Shown piece after piece: positions 20,317 to 32,836 of a stretch of 33,052 nt of DNA. The number at the start of each line of letters is the position of its first letter. The stretch's first letter is position 1. The translations under genes were made by a program, and so were the position numbers. Below the pieces are notes generated by a model that saw only the letters and a list, made by a program, of their open reading frames with translations, was not told the origin of the DNA and did not search any database. This DNA is from Paramecium sonneborni (lineage: Eukaryota; Ciliophora; Oligohymenophorea; Peniculida; Parameciidae): the NCBI GenBank assembly GCA_905182985.1, contig CAJJDN010000019.1:654600-687651 (forward strand). The letters are read 5' to 3'.

Positions 20317-23300
20317 TAGATATTAGATTCTATATTAATTAAGAGTTTTAAATAGTTTTAGAATATAAGATTAATGATAATTAATTAAGTTTAAGTTAAA
20401 AAATAAAGAGAAGAAAATGGAGTGAGATTAAAGATGCCCTTTCTCATATATATCCTTATTAATAGTTATAAGAAATAACCTAATCAATGATTGAATCAAT
20501 GTTTTATGTTGATGAAATAGAATTTTAAGAATTAAGAGATTGTATATAGCAAATTGTATAAGATTGTCCAAATAGTTACAATCGTGATTTATAAAATCCT
20601 CTTTCTATTTACAAATCACATTATTGGTGTATTTTAGGAATATTACCGAAAACTTTTAATATATTTAAGAGATTTGGTTAATGCAAAATATTAATTATAT
20701 AAAACTAGAGCAGACTTTTCTTTTTGAATCATTAAAAGATAATTGAAAGTAATATATAAAATTTTGATATATTGTTATTTTAAACTTATATGGAATTAAT
20801 TACTGAAAGTACATCAAGATTAGAAATTATTAAAAAGGAGGTTGCATCATAAAATAATCCACAATCTTAATATTTACTTAAGTTGATAAAAAATAAAATT
20901 TAATTAATAGAAAACTTAGAAATAATTCCTGAATTAGAAAAAGAAATTAAAGATTTAAAATTTAATTAAAATCAGATATTGAAATAATTAGTTGATGAAA
21001 ATGATAAGGATTTTTTATTGATACCTTAAATGTCAGAGGAGATTATAGAACAAGTAAAACCAGTGGAAGAAAAAATAGCATAATTATCTGAAACTTATTA
21101 GGAATATCTTAGAGTATTAAATAAAGTGAAAGATAAAGTAAAGAACTTCTAAGAATTAAAGACAATTTAAGAGAATAAAATATCATTAAAAAATCTTTAT
21201 TTCAGAGTTATATAAGAGAAGAAAAGAGTTATTTAGAAATTGCCTATTTATTTTAAGAAGCGAGATATTATAGAAAATATACAATAAGAATAAGTATTCT
21301 TATTAGTAGGAACAACTGGATCAGGTAAATCCACATAATTGGTATAATATATATATGAAGAAATAGAAATAAGAGGTAAAATTATATGTGTAGAGCCAAA
21401 AATGATAGCTGCAAGAAGTTTAGCAAAGAGAGTAGCTGAAGAAATGCATTCCAAATTAGGTGGCTTTATTGCATATTTGAATGAATTTGATTAATTAGAA
21501 GATGAAAATAAAATTGTATTTACTCAAGATAGAGTCATTTTAAATATCCTATAGAAAGATCCTCTTTTAAAAGATTATGATATAGTTATTATAGATGAAG
21601 CACATGAAAGAAATATGAATACTGATATTCTACTTGGATTATTAAAAGATATATTGAATAAACGAAAGGATCTTAAATTGGTAATTATGAGTGCTACTAT
21701 GGATGAATAATTATTTAGCAATTATTTCAAATGTAAAACATTCAAAGTCGAAGGTAAATTATTTGATGTAAAAATTAAATATCAAAATTCATATAGCGAT
21801 AATTATTTAGAATAAATTCAAAGATTGATATATAAAAAAGTGATCTATAAAATTAATTATAAAATGTATCAGTAAAAACACGTTTTAGTATTTTTAGCAG
21901 GAGTAGATGAAATAAATAGATTACTTTAATTATTTTCGAGTGAATATAATTCAAAAGATATATTATATTTAGGATTACATGGTTAAATGACAACAGATGA
22001 ACAATTTAATGTATTTTAAGAATCGAAATAGATCAAAATAATATTTACTACAAGAGTTGCTGAAACATCTCTAACAATTAATGATGTAAGTGTTGTAATA
22101 GATATTGGAGTGGATCGATTCTCTTATTATGATTAGAATAGAGGTATGTAAATAACTAAGATTGATTGGATATCTTAAGCTTAAGCAAATTAAAGAGCTG
22201 GAAGAGCTGGTAGAACTAGACCAGGAAAATGTTATAGATTATATTCAGAATTAGAATTTTAAAATGAAATGCAAGTTCACAAAACACCTGAAATATAAAG
22301 AAGTTGTCTAGATTTAGTTGTTTTAAGGATTAAATCATTTGATAAAGATCCATTTCAATTTGAATTTATACAATATCCTAATTTCTAGGCTATGAAACAT
22401 AGTTTAGAATATTTAATAGATATAAAAGCATTAGATTAAAATGGTAATATTACATTACTTGGAAAATTTATGTCATAAATTTAGACTGAACCAAGAATGA
22501 GTAGAATTTTAATTGAAGCTTATTATAGAAATGTATTTAGAGAAACACTTGCCATTATTTGTGTTATGCTAAATAATCAGAATTTATACTTGCGTAATAC
22601 AGATATAAGAAATAAAATTGAGGTTTTACATGAAATGGGTGATTTTTTTACATATTCTCGTATTTTTTGGGAATTCATAGAACTTATGAATTCTCATGAT
22701 AAATAAACATATGTTAAAGACATTTGTCGTGATAAAGGGTATCATTATAAAACCTTAAAAAATTGTGAAAAGGTTTTTGATGAAATGGAAAGAGCTTTTA
22801 GTTATTTTTAAGGATTATTGTAAGATAATTAAGAACTAATAAAATAAATTGTTAAGATACCTGAATCAACAAGAGAAGAAAATGTAATGACATGCTTTTT
22901 AACAGCATTTTATCCTGATTTATGTGTTTATAATGGTAATCCATTAATTGGATATACATTTTTAAAATCGAAAAGAAATGTAAGAATATATGGTACATGT
23001 ACTTTAAGTTTATTAAACCACTTTCCTAAATATATAATATGTTCTGATCTGTATTCCTCTAATTATTTTGATTTTTGTAGAGTTGCATAAGAAGTGAAGA
23101 TTGAGTAGTTATCAAAAATATTAAGTTCTGATTAAATTGAAGCAATAGAGAGGTTTGTTCCAAATAAATATCATTATTAATAATTAAGAAATGTTTCATA
23201 GTCTTTATTAAATCATCTATTACATACATTAAGTTATTACTCATATGAAGAGAATTAGAAAAGCTTATAACATTATTGTAATGTAGACTAAGATAATGGA

Positions 23301-25532
23301 ATTTTTGAAATATGGTCTTTAAAGCCAATTGATCTTGAATTTTATTAGAAGGATTACTATGAAAAAATGAAAGATTATTAATATTTTAGATTATATGGAT
23401 AAAGTATGCTTGTTTATTTTAAATAAGGAGGTGAAGTACAGAAAACTTTATCTTGCACTGCATCTGAATTGGTTATAGTACAGTTTGCAGCATCACCTTT
23501 TAATATTGAAGAAATAAAATAGATTCTTTAGGAATATAATATGTAATATTAGAATGTGTTTTAAATAAATGCTAATTAATTTGGTTATAGTGGATAGATA
23601 TTTACAAATAGTTAGGAATCTGCTTCATAAATAACTTTAATTTTAAATTAAAAAGCTAAATAAAGATTTGAAGAATATGAATAGCCATAGTATTAAGATA
23701 GATAATAAATATTTACAATAAAACCTAGAGAAATTAGAAATAGAATTATTAGATCATCAATTGAATTAATATTTTATGGTAGTTACAATAAAGGATATGG
23801 ATTTATTGTATTTTAGAAGGATGATGATGCAAAAGGTTTTATAGAAGCCACTTTATCAATTGTTAAATTTAAAGGAGTTTTGTAGGATTTAAAATTAATT
23901 AATTAAAAAGATGATGATTAAAAATATAGAATAAAAATAAGTAATGTTCCTCATAATGCAAATGAATAAGAGTTATTAAATTATTTGAAAGATTTAGCTT
24001 AATAAAAGAATTGTCCTATTCCATATCATGTCAATTTAGTTGCAAATTAGTCATCTGAAATAAAAGATTGGAAAGAAGAAGTCAATAAATTATTTGAAAA
24101 ATATACTGAAGTATTACCTTAACATTTAGATTTTAAACCTGATAAATTTAATTATAGAATTTATGTAAGAGTTATGACTAATGCTAATCCATTAAAATTA
24201 GAAGAAATGAGAAAAAATATTAATTTTATGAATGATATAATTGGTCTCTCATCAGTTACTATGAAAATTTAATATAAAATAATCAGATTAGTCAGTAAAA
24301 AAATATTAGATTAAAATAAAGAAGAAATAGATATTATTTAAAAAGAGTTATCTAATAAATACAATGAAGATTAATTAAAAATATTTTCAACAGGAGAAAA
24401 CATTATCATTTTAGGTATGAATCCTAATTTTGTAAGATAAGCATCTCTAATGTTACATGGAATTCTTACTGGATATGATATTTAAGTACCTCTAAAAAAG
24501 TAAGTATTTAAATAATTATTAATGGATGATTAATTTTTCTAAGATTTATTAGAACTAGAAAAATAAAATGGATTTAAATATAATATTAAATTATTAGATT
24601 ATGGGAAAATAAGAGTATATTTGAATTAAGATTCATTAACAAAGATTTAATAAGCTATTATTTCACTAATTAAATAGAGAGTATCAAATAGTCTTATTGT
24701 AAATGTTAAAAACTATTCATTTAAACCATTTTTAAGAGTTGAAGATAATATTATAAAAATATTATAAGACAAATATTAAGTTAATATAGATTTTATACTT
24801 CATTAAAAAAAAGTAATAATTTTTGGAAATAATGAATAAGCAAAAAAATGTAAAGATGAATTATTAACAAAACTTTCTAGTTTAAAATTAAATGTAATAT
24901 AAAATAATTGTTAAATATGTTATAGTGAAATGGATTAAAAATATATGTTGGCTTTTTGTAATCATTTTTTCTGCAAAATGTGTCTTTATGAGACAATAAA
25001 AATGTAAAATAGTCCTCCATACAAATGTCCTGAATAAAATTGTGGTGAAACATTGAGTCTTCAAGATCTTTAATAATTGTTATGTGAAATAGAATTTTAA
25101 AAACTATTAGATTAAAGTTTTAAGAAATATAAAGACCAACATGCCGATGAATACATAGGATGTAGAACACCAGATTGTGAAGAGTTTTTTGAGAAGATTC
25201 CTTAGGATAAAGAATAATTTTATTATTGTCAAAGCTGTTTATAATCATTTTGTTGTAATTGTGAACGATCTGCACATCCTAAATTAAGTTGTGAGGAAGC
25301 TAAATAATTATATATATCAGGAAAGGATTTAAGTGATGAAGAATTACTAAAAATGAACATTAAGAGATGTCCTAAATGTTAAACAGGTGTTCAAAAAAAT
25401 GAAGGATGTCTTCATTTACATTGTACTTTATGTAAAAATCATTTTTGTTGGACCTGTTTACATTAAGCTGAATAAGGTTAAGATATCTATGATCATCTAA
25501 AGAGTGTACATGGAGGAATTCATGAACATTGA
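19776..25532 (+). CDS. DEAH-box RNA helicase fused to a RING-IBR-RING (RBR) ubiquitin ligase module
   Basis: A 1918-aa protein in one uninterrupted frame, intronless. The first about 480 residues are helical and coiled-coil-like, with no family I recognise. The DEAH helicase core has motif [10 protein letters not shown] (residue 512), motif II DEAH (607), motif III SAT (639-641), motif [14 protein letters not shown] and motif [14 protein letters not shown] (806). An HA2/ratchet-type region follows ([16 protein letters not shown]). Residues about 1150-1700 are Q-rich with repeated alpha/beta blocks. The C-terminus is an RBR E3 module: RING1 from C1712 ([19 protein letters not shown]), an IBR with [10 protein letters not shown] and [15 protein letters not shown], and RING2 from C1865 ([14 protein letters not shown]). 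C1878 in NEGCLHLHC sits at the catalytic thioester position. Plant DEAH11/DEAH12 share this helicase-plus-RBR architecture. The expected role is RNA-linked ubiquitination; this is inferred. Confidence 0.93.
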
Positions 25533-25552
25533 TAATGATATATATAATAAAA

Positions 25553-26231
25553 TCATTTTGTAAATTTATATAATGTTAATGGAACAACTACAACCTTTCC
25601 ATCATATTTAGCTACTATCTTATCTTCTTTTTCAGAATATATCCAATTTTTAAATGTTAAATAGTCAACTTTGTTATTTTAACTTTTGCTAAAATTTTTA
25701 AAACTCATTTATGCTGCTTTCCTGATCAATAGCTTTTAATTTTCAGATTTACTCCAATTTTCTATTAAATCTCCATCTTATTTTTAATTTTCAGGGAGTA
25801 ATTCAACTAATCCGGTAAATGCTCTTTCCCATGAATCAACTACTATTTCAATAAAGTTTTTTTCTGATACTGTACTTTAGATACTTTAACCTTCAAAACT
25901 ATAAGCTTAAAATGTATCTAATGAATAATTAATATTTATTACATTCACATCTAGATTCTTTATTAACATTTAATTAAGTTAAGAATTAATATAGAATCTC
26001 TGATGTAATTTTACCATTATTTTTAGCATTTAAAACATTAAAGAGTCGATCTCCCAAAGGAGTTGATCCAATTCTTATGACATTAAATTATTTAAGATTT
26101 CCAAGTATATTGTCATAATGATTTTTATTTATTATATTTTATGGAACATTAAAGCATATTTATTTAAGATATTTCTAGAATTCTGGTTTATTAATTAGTT
26201 GATCTTTTATTTAAGAATCAGATGCTCCCAT
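25553..26231 (-). CDS. EF-hand-like protein with predicted N-myristoylation
   Basis: A 217-aa protein after removing one 25-nt intron (25918-25942). It starts MGASDSQ, with Gly2 and Ser6 as in an N-myristoylation signal. The central LFNVLNAKNNGKITSEILYQ resembles an EF-hand loop, with N-x-K-x-N-G in place of D-x-D-x-D-G, followed by a hydrophobic helix. A second weaker copy may be NNKVDYLTFKNWI. Ca2+ binding by the first loop is doubtful because the first acidic ligand is Asn. The layout (myristoyl Gly plus EF-hand-like helices) recalls calcineurin-B or MEAK7 N-termini, but I see no TLDc domain. It ends 20 bases from the convergent helicase stop, and its start is 48 bases from the stop of the Ulp1-like gene. 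Confidence 0.65.
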
Positions 26232-26279
26232 TAATGTATGACTTAAAATAAATAATTAATTAATAAATAATAATAATAA

Positions 26280-27362
26280 TCAATTAAGGAATAGTTTTTA
26301 TAAATCCGATCTCATTTAAGAAGGACTCATATTTAACACTTTATTTCTACAATTGCATCTAAGCATTCTAGCAAAAATACAAGTATAGACAGCACTATCA
26401 TATGTATTGTAAGATTAAGGAATATTATCTTTTATTATTAATTTTGCTTCAAGTCTATGATTTAACAATTTTTGAAAAAGTTGAGATAATTAGTGTTTTA
26501 TTTAATCATAAAATACCTTACTACATTTAATAGAATCATAAATTATGATATTAAATTCATCTTCTGTAAGTTAAACTTCTACAAAATACCAACGATTTGG
26601 ATTATGTTCAATAACAAATCCTATCTTTTTATAAATTAACCAAAACTTAACAAATCTAAATTATTTAATAAGTTATTTAAATTCATCATAATTATCTAGA
26701 GGAGAACTACTTTAGAAAATTATTGTTCTCTAAAATTTTTCTCTTTTATGAGGAGGAGTATCCCAATACAATTATTCATCTAATTATTGTAAATATTGAA
26801 TATATCCATTAACAATATTTGGTCTTAATTAATTTTTGTCATTAATAGAATTTAAATCTTTCTCATTTATTAACTTGTTATATTTATAATGTTCAATCTA
26901 TATTGTAGAATTATAAGAATCTTATGCTTCTGTGATTTTTGAATCTATTGTTTCATCTAATAATTCATTTTTTGTTGAAGTTTATTCTGATTCTAAATAT
27001 TTATCATTTTTAAATATTCCTTTCTTAATTACTAATTTTTAGTTTCCATTTTTATCTAAAGATTTTAAGTACAACTTTCCTTTCCCATTTTTTTCAAATT
27101 TCTGATTGATTTCACCATAATATACGCTATGTTTTTCAAAAATGGCGAATTTGTGACCTTTAAAAGCAATCACATCCATATTGTCTTTATAAGTAATTGG
27201 ATAAGCAGAGTCTGGAGAAGACATTATTGAAATACTTTCTAAACAAGTATTAGTTGAATGCTCAATAGCATAAATTCCAGGTCTTGAATCTATTTGATTG
27301 AAATTACCTTAAGTGTTTTCATTAATTAATGAATCACTCTCTGATACACAATTATTACCCAT
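26280..27362 (-). CDS. Ulp1-like (C48) protease-fold protein, predicted myristoylated, possibly inactive
   Basis: A 360-aa protein in one frame without introns. It starts MGNNCVS, a plausible N-myristoylation signal with an adjacent palmitoylatable Cys. Residues about 75-115 look like one MORN-type repeat (YYGEINQKFEKNGKGKLYL). The C-terminal about 130 residues resemble an Ulp1/SENP deSUMOylase: HNPNRWYFVEVQL, then IIIYDSIK and IPQSYNTYDSAVYTCIFAR, with a typical closing helix (PSQMRSDLQKLF). In active members the Trp is preceded by the catalytic His and the last block reads Q-x-x-D-C-G. Here those positions are R257 and S323, so the triad looks lost. The fold call is moderate; an unrelated cysteine protease family is possible. 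Confidence 0.6.
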
Positions 27363-27527
27363 TTTAAATTTAATTAATAAATGAATCACATAATAATTAT
27401 ATTCCATTTCAATTATTCTGGACATCATTCCTTTTTTATATTATATTCCTACTTTATTTCTTTAAAATCAATTTTATATTAAATATCATCAATATATATA
27501 GCTTAACATAATTACATTATTTTTAGA
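27363..27527. promoter_or_regulatory. Divergent upstream region
   Basis: These 165 bases separate the divergent ATGs of the Ulp1-like gene (27362, minus) and the coiled-coil gene (27528, plus) and must contain both promoters. No specific element is recognisable in the A/T-rich sequence. Confidence 0.3.
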
Positions 27528-28558
27528 ATGAAATTTATTAAAGAAAATAAAGATAATAAAGTTTAATTCATCGAATAAAAAAAAATCATTTATAAGGGTA
27601 ATGTTAAATTAGAAAAGTTCAATATTAAAAAATTACATTTGAACACTACTAGCATAAGGGAATAATGTAAAAGTGATTTGAGTCCAATTATTAAATCAAA
27701 AAAAGCATAAACTATTTTGAAACAATTGCTTAATGAATAAAATTAACAGTAAAATATATGTATAAGTTTAGAGTACTTTAAGCTAAGTCTTCTCGTAATT
27801 TTAAACTCAAAAGAATTTCTGTAGATTATAATTATTCTATACATTTACCTAATGTTGAAGAATATTTTCATTCTCAGGATAAATTATAAATGCTAAAAAC
27901 TATTAAAAATTAAAAAAATAGAGTTGAAAATCATATTGAAAAATTAGAAAAAATTAAAAAGGAATTAGATCTTTCTGATTATGTATTTAACTAACATAAA
28001 AACATAACTTATCATTCAAATACACCAAGTAAATCTGCAAGAAGACATACAATTAAATAAAATACAAGTGGCAGCACTTTATTTGGTAAAACAGAAAATG
28101 TCAAAAGATAATTATTAATTATTGATAGTGAAGATAGAAAATAAATAGATAAAAATAAAGAAATTGAATTATATAAGAAATATGAAAAAGTACGAGATAG
28201 TAAAGTATTACCTTAATTAGTAAGTTAAATTAATGAATCTTATGAAGAAAAGAATAAATTAAGTGAAAAATTCAATAGATAATTATATTATTGTATACAT
28301 AACAGAGATTATAGTATTCAAGATAAAATTAAAGAATATAAAAATGATAGTTTATCATATTCTCAATTTTAATCTATTTAAAAAAGATTAAAATAACATT
28401 TGGAAGGTAGATTTAAAGCAACAGAAAATTAAGTTAATAAATTTGAAGATGAACTTAAAAATTTAGCCAAAACTAATAGATTAACTGAAAGTAGAAAGGA
28501 ATAATTATCCAGAATAAAGATTCAATTAGAAAATGGTAATTACTTAGAAAATTATTGA
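27528..28558 (+). CDS. Coiled-coil protein, unrecognised
   Basis: A 335-aa protein after removing one 23-nt intron (27760-27782, ending AAG). It is rich in K, E, N and Q. The second half is a long probable coiled coil, with stretches such as NRVENHIEKLEKIKKEL, ELYKKYEKVRDSK and KFEDELKNLAKTNRL. A short S/T/R-rich segment near residue 165 (SNTPSKSARRHTIK) looks like a phosphorylation site cluster. No catalytic or known binding motif is visible. Such proteins are common in the ciliate cytoskeleton, but nothing specific points there. The gene lies 111 bases before the histidine kinase on the same strand. Confidence 0.7.
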
Positions 28559-28669
28559 TATTATATTACAGTATTATTAAACTTTAAATATCAAAGTTTA
28601 AGTTTGCAAAAAAGAAAATACATAAATTTAATAGTTTAAATAGTTATTATATATTATTATAATAATATA

Positions 28670-31315
28670 ATGATTAGTGTTAATTTAAGAGTAGTAATTC
28701 AACTAACTTATTTTATAATGGTGCTTGCAATAAAATTAGTTAATCATAATGCAGAATACTTTTAAGTAATCTTTAGTATGGTTTTGACAATAATGTTTAT
28801 ACCATTTAATAGATTTATTAATACATGCGTTGAGCATTAATAATTGGTATGTAAGTCATTATGGTAAATTCTAAACCTTTTTTGTTTAGGGAGTGTTGAT
28901 TTTGGATTAAAAAATGATGGATTATTAAGCAGATTTTAATATTTTTGGTTGGGTTTGACAATTTAATTGGAAGTAGATACTACTATTTCAAATTAAATAA
29001 CTAGAGTTGGATATTTATTAGTTGTAATTGCATCAGCAAATTTAACTACAATTTATTTATTAATAGATTCATCTTAAATAGGAATTATTTTTGGTGAAGC
29101 TCTTTATGCTTTATTATTATTTTATTAATTTATGATGTCTACAAAAACATAGATATCAAAATTACCATAAAAGAAACCTAGTAGTAGAAGTTTGACTGAA
29201 AAATTAGAAAGTCCTTAGTAATAAATATTTGATGAAGATTCAAATTAAATTAAATTTATGTCATTAAATTAAGGAGTTATTAAAAATCCATCTATTTATT
29301 CAAGAGATCCATCAGTTCTTGAATAAATAGAATAATAAAAAACATTTTATGAAATTTTATTCAATTAATTTCCTGAAGGAATAATGATAATTAATGATCA
29401 AAATAAAATTGATTATCATAATAATTAAGTTTATACATTATTAGGAAGAAAACATACATAAAATAGATAAGATTAAATATTATCTAGATTGTATGAATTA
29501 AAAAATTATAGTTCTAAATTTCAATTTGAAGAATAAGCATAATTTGATTCATTTTTTTCAATGTTAGATAAAAAGTTAAAATATAACTAAAATGAATAAT
29601 ATTATTAACCTTTTTATTAATAATTTGATTAGTAAATAAATGATGAGAATTCTAAAGAAAGTATTTTTAATAATAATTATGATGATAATCAAACAGATTA
29701 TTATTATTAAGCTGAACTGAGTAAGGCTGAAACCCTAAAATAAGAATTAGATAAAGCATTATAGGAGAAAGCTTAAGATAAAAATGGATTACCTTCTCCA
29801 TATTAAAGATAACAATCTTTTCATTCTTAGAAAACATATAAAGGATAAGATAAAATAAGATTTTCTCCTGAAGTCAAAAAAATGTTATGTATGATAGAAG
29901 AATCTACAGAAGATTAAAATAATGAATTATAAGAAGATAAATCATAAGATGAATGCAATACTGGTTTATTGATTCAGATAACAATTAAACCATATATATA
30001 TGAAAATAAGAGAAGTGTTTTATTAATGATAAGAGATGTATCTTTATTTAATCAATTCAAAGTTTTATAATAATAAAATAAAAATAAATCTAGAATGTTA
30101 TCATATGTTTCACATGAATTACGTAATCCATTAGGAGCAATAATTGAAATAAATTAATAATTGAAGATTTAATTTTCGTAAGATAAGAATTTAATTTAAA
30201 AGTAATAAATGATAAATTATATTAGATTTTTATAACCATTGTAGAGTTCTGCGGTTTCAATATAAGCATTAGCAAATGATTTATTAGATTTAGCATAATT
30301 GAAAGCAGGAAAATTTAAATTAACTTATTAAGAGTTTTCAATAAGATAATTATTGAATGATGTAATATCAATAATGACATATCCTGTAAGTTTAAGGAAT
30401 TTAAAACTAGATTTTTAATTTGACAATAAGATACCTTAAATAATAAAATCTGATTCATAGAGAATTTAGCAAATAATATTTAACCTTATTAGTAATGCTA
30501 CAAAATTTACAAAGGTAGGTGGAATTACTGTATCAGCTAAATTATTATAACCAAAGCTTATAGAAATTTCTGTTGAAGATACAGGAGTTGGATTGAAGCC
30601 TGAAGATAAAAATAAATTATTTTAACCATTTGGAAAATTAGAAGATACTAAAAATATGAATACTTCAGGAGTAGGTTTAGGATTAATGATAAGTAATGTT
30701 CTAGCATAAAAATTAAGTGGAAATGATGAAGGATTACAAGTTGATTCTAAAGGATAAGATAAAGGAACTAGATTTATATTCAAAATATAAGATGTTAATG
30801 AAAATTATGTTGTTCCTACTCCTAAAGCTCTTATTAGAAAAGAAAGTTTTAATATCAATATACCTAATTTAAAAAAATTAGATGATTAATTGATAGAACA
30901 ATAATTATAAATATGTAAATGCCCATAAATTATTATTGTTGATGATGAACCTATTAATCTAGAAATTCTAGGTTGGAAATTAGATAGAATGAAATCTATT
31001 TATTTAAAATCTAAAAGTGGTTAAGAATGCATTGAAATTCTATAAAATTGGTAAAATAATAAAGATTATTGTTGTAACTGGATTCATTTTATTATTATTG
31101 ATATAAATATGCCTTATTTAAATGGATATTAGACTTCTAAATTAGTTAGATAAATGGAAATTGAAAAATAAGTTAAAAGATCTACAATTATAGGATGTAG
31201 TGGATTTACAGATTATGAAAGTAAAAAAATAGGATTAGAAAGTGGAATGGATTTATTTATTTCAAAGCCAGTTGAAGATAAGGAGTTATAAAATGCTCTA
31301 TCATAACCTTAATGA
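28670..31315 (+). CDS. Hybrid sensor histidine kinase with receiver domain
   Basis: An 881-aa protein in one intronless frame. The first about 165 residues contain five or six hydrophobic segments (ending GEALYALLLFYQF), so it is membrane-anchored. A PAS-like region follows (FPEGIMIINDQNKIDYHNN), then a Q/N-rich linker. The kinase has the H box SYVSHELRNPLGAI with H482, the N box NLISNATKFT with N609, the G1 box DTGVGL from D637, and the G2 box GVGLGLMISNVLA. The C-terminal receiver domain has the acidic pair in IIIVDDEPINLEIL, the phosphoacceptor D811 in IIIDINMPYLNGY and the lysine in ISKPVEDKEL. All key phosphorelay residues are intact. It would pass phosphate from His to its own Asp and then to an unidentified HPt protein. 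The ligand is unknown. Confidence 0.93.
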
Positions 31316-31566
31316 TTAAATGTTTCAAGTAACTTAAATTGTATTAAATATTAATTATATCTTTACCTTTAATAATTATGATATTAACATAAAGCATTTG
31401 ATTCAATTATTATATTAATATTTTATTGTTCTTGTTACAAAATACAAATAAAACTATAAATAATAATTTCTAAACTTAATGATAATTTTTATATTTTTTG
31501 ATATATCGAAATTTCTGAGAATTAAATTTTATATATTGTATATTTGTATTTTTAAATGAATATCAA
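31316..31566. terminator. Convergent 3' intergenic region
   Basis: These 251 bases lie between the convergent histidine-kinase and coiled-coil genes. They hold both 3' ends and are A/T-rich, with nothing else recognisable. Confidence 0.3.
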
Positions 31567-32836
31567 TCATTCATTTTTGTATGCTTCATTTAAAGAATCT
31601 TAATTACTAAAAAAACCATGACCTTTACAATTAAATATTGAAGCATTGCTATTTTCTGATCTTTTTAAATTAGCTCCACTTTATTTTCTATTTAAAAGAT
31701 TACTTAAATTTATATTTTAATTCTCTTTATTATTAGTGTTTAAAATTTTGATTTATTAACTACTTTTTTCATTAACATTACTATAACAATCTTCAGACTC
31801 TATTAATTAATTATTAAATTATATTTTTGAAAGTGTTTTGCTCTTATATTTAATATCATTTTATTCTTCATCACGATTAGATTTTAATATTTAATTTTAA
31901 TTCATATAAGGTTTTTTTTGTGCATAAATTTCATTATTATTTCTATATATACATTTAAAATTTTTACTTTTAAATTTGATTTACAGGTGATATAGATCTT
32001 TATTTAGAAGGTGCAAATTATGTATTATTATGTGATCTACTTTCTGTTGCACTTCTTTATTAAGTTCTATTTTAAATAGTAGGATAACTCTCTGGTAATT
32101 ATTTTAGTAATGCTACTTGATTAAACTTAGAAAAGAAATATTCTAAACTAAGATAAATAATTTCATAGCATTTGGTTGATGAATGATTTATTTTATATTC
32201 AATCATTTAACTTTCTTCTACAATAAAAGTACAAAGATCTCTTTTACATATTAAAACCTATTAATATTTCATTTTTTATTCTTCTTCCATCATTTTTTCT
32301 TATTATTTCAACTGTTTGAGTTGAGAAGTAGCAGATTTTTCATTTGAATATGTAGATTTTTATAAAGAGGATATTTTTGACTTTAAATCTTCTATTTTTT
32401 TATACTATTCATCTTAATCTCTTTTTCTTGCCTCTATTTACTTTACATAATCATTAAAAGACTATTTTAATGTTTTACTTCCATCATTTATAGGAACTAT
32501 CAATTCTTTTATTGCTTAAGATGATCCTATTATTTTAGACCCCAAAAGTTTTATCTAAAATTATTAATATATTACTTATTAACCCATTTCTTTGAACAAT
32601 CTATTAGTGTTAATTCCAATTATATCAGAGATAGATTTCTTTGAAAATGCTTCAATTTTAGATCCATACTCACAGGTTACTTCCCCAAAGTCCTATATAT
32701 AACAATGAAGAAGAACCTTCATTAATGATTTATTATGCTTTAAACACTCCTAAATTTATTTTAGATTAGCCTAAAGTTGCCCATAAATGGATTATATTTC
32801 ATTATCACTTAAAATTTACTCAGTTTAGCAATTCAT
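31567..32836 (-). CDS. Coiled-coil protein, unrecognised
   Basis: A 414-aa protein after removing one 25-nt intron (31943-31967). I start at the ATG at 32836 (MNCQTEQILSDNE) because an upstream ATG at 32942 runs into a TGA and no simple intron rescues it. The N-terminal 120 residues are helical with several Cys and His (QECLKHNKSLMKVLLHC, EVTCEYGSKIEAF). Residues about 135-205 form a charged coiled coil (YVKQIEARKRDQDEQY, QLKQLKQQEKMMEEEQ). The rest is S/N/Q-rich and disordered-looking, ending SLNEAYKNE. No named family is recognised. An additional 5' exon is possible. Confidence 0.65.

Noticed and set aside
23059..23328. 89-codon minus-strand ORF
   Set aside because: It is antisense to the intact DEAH-RBR frame and has no protein-like motif.
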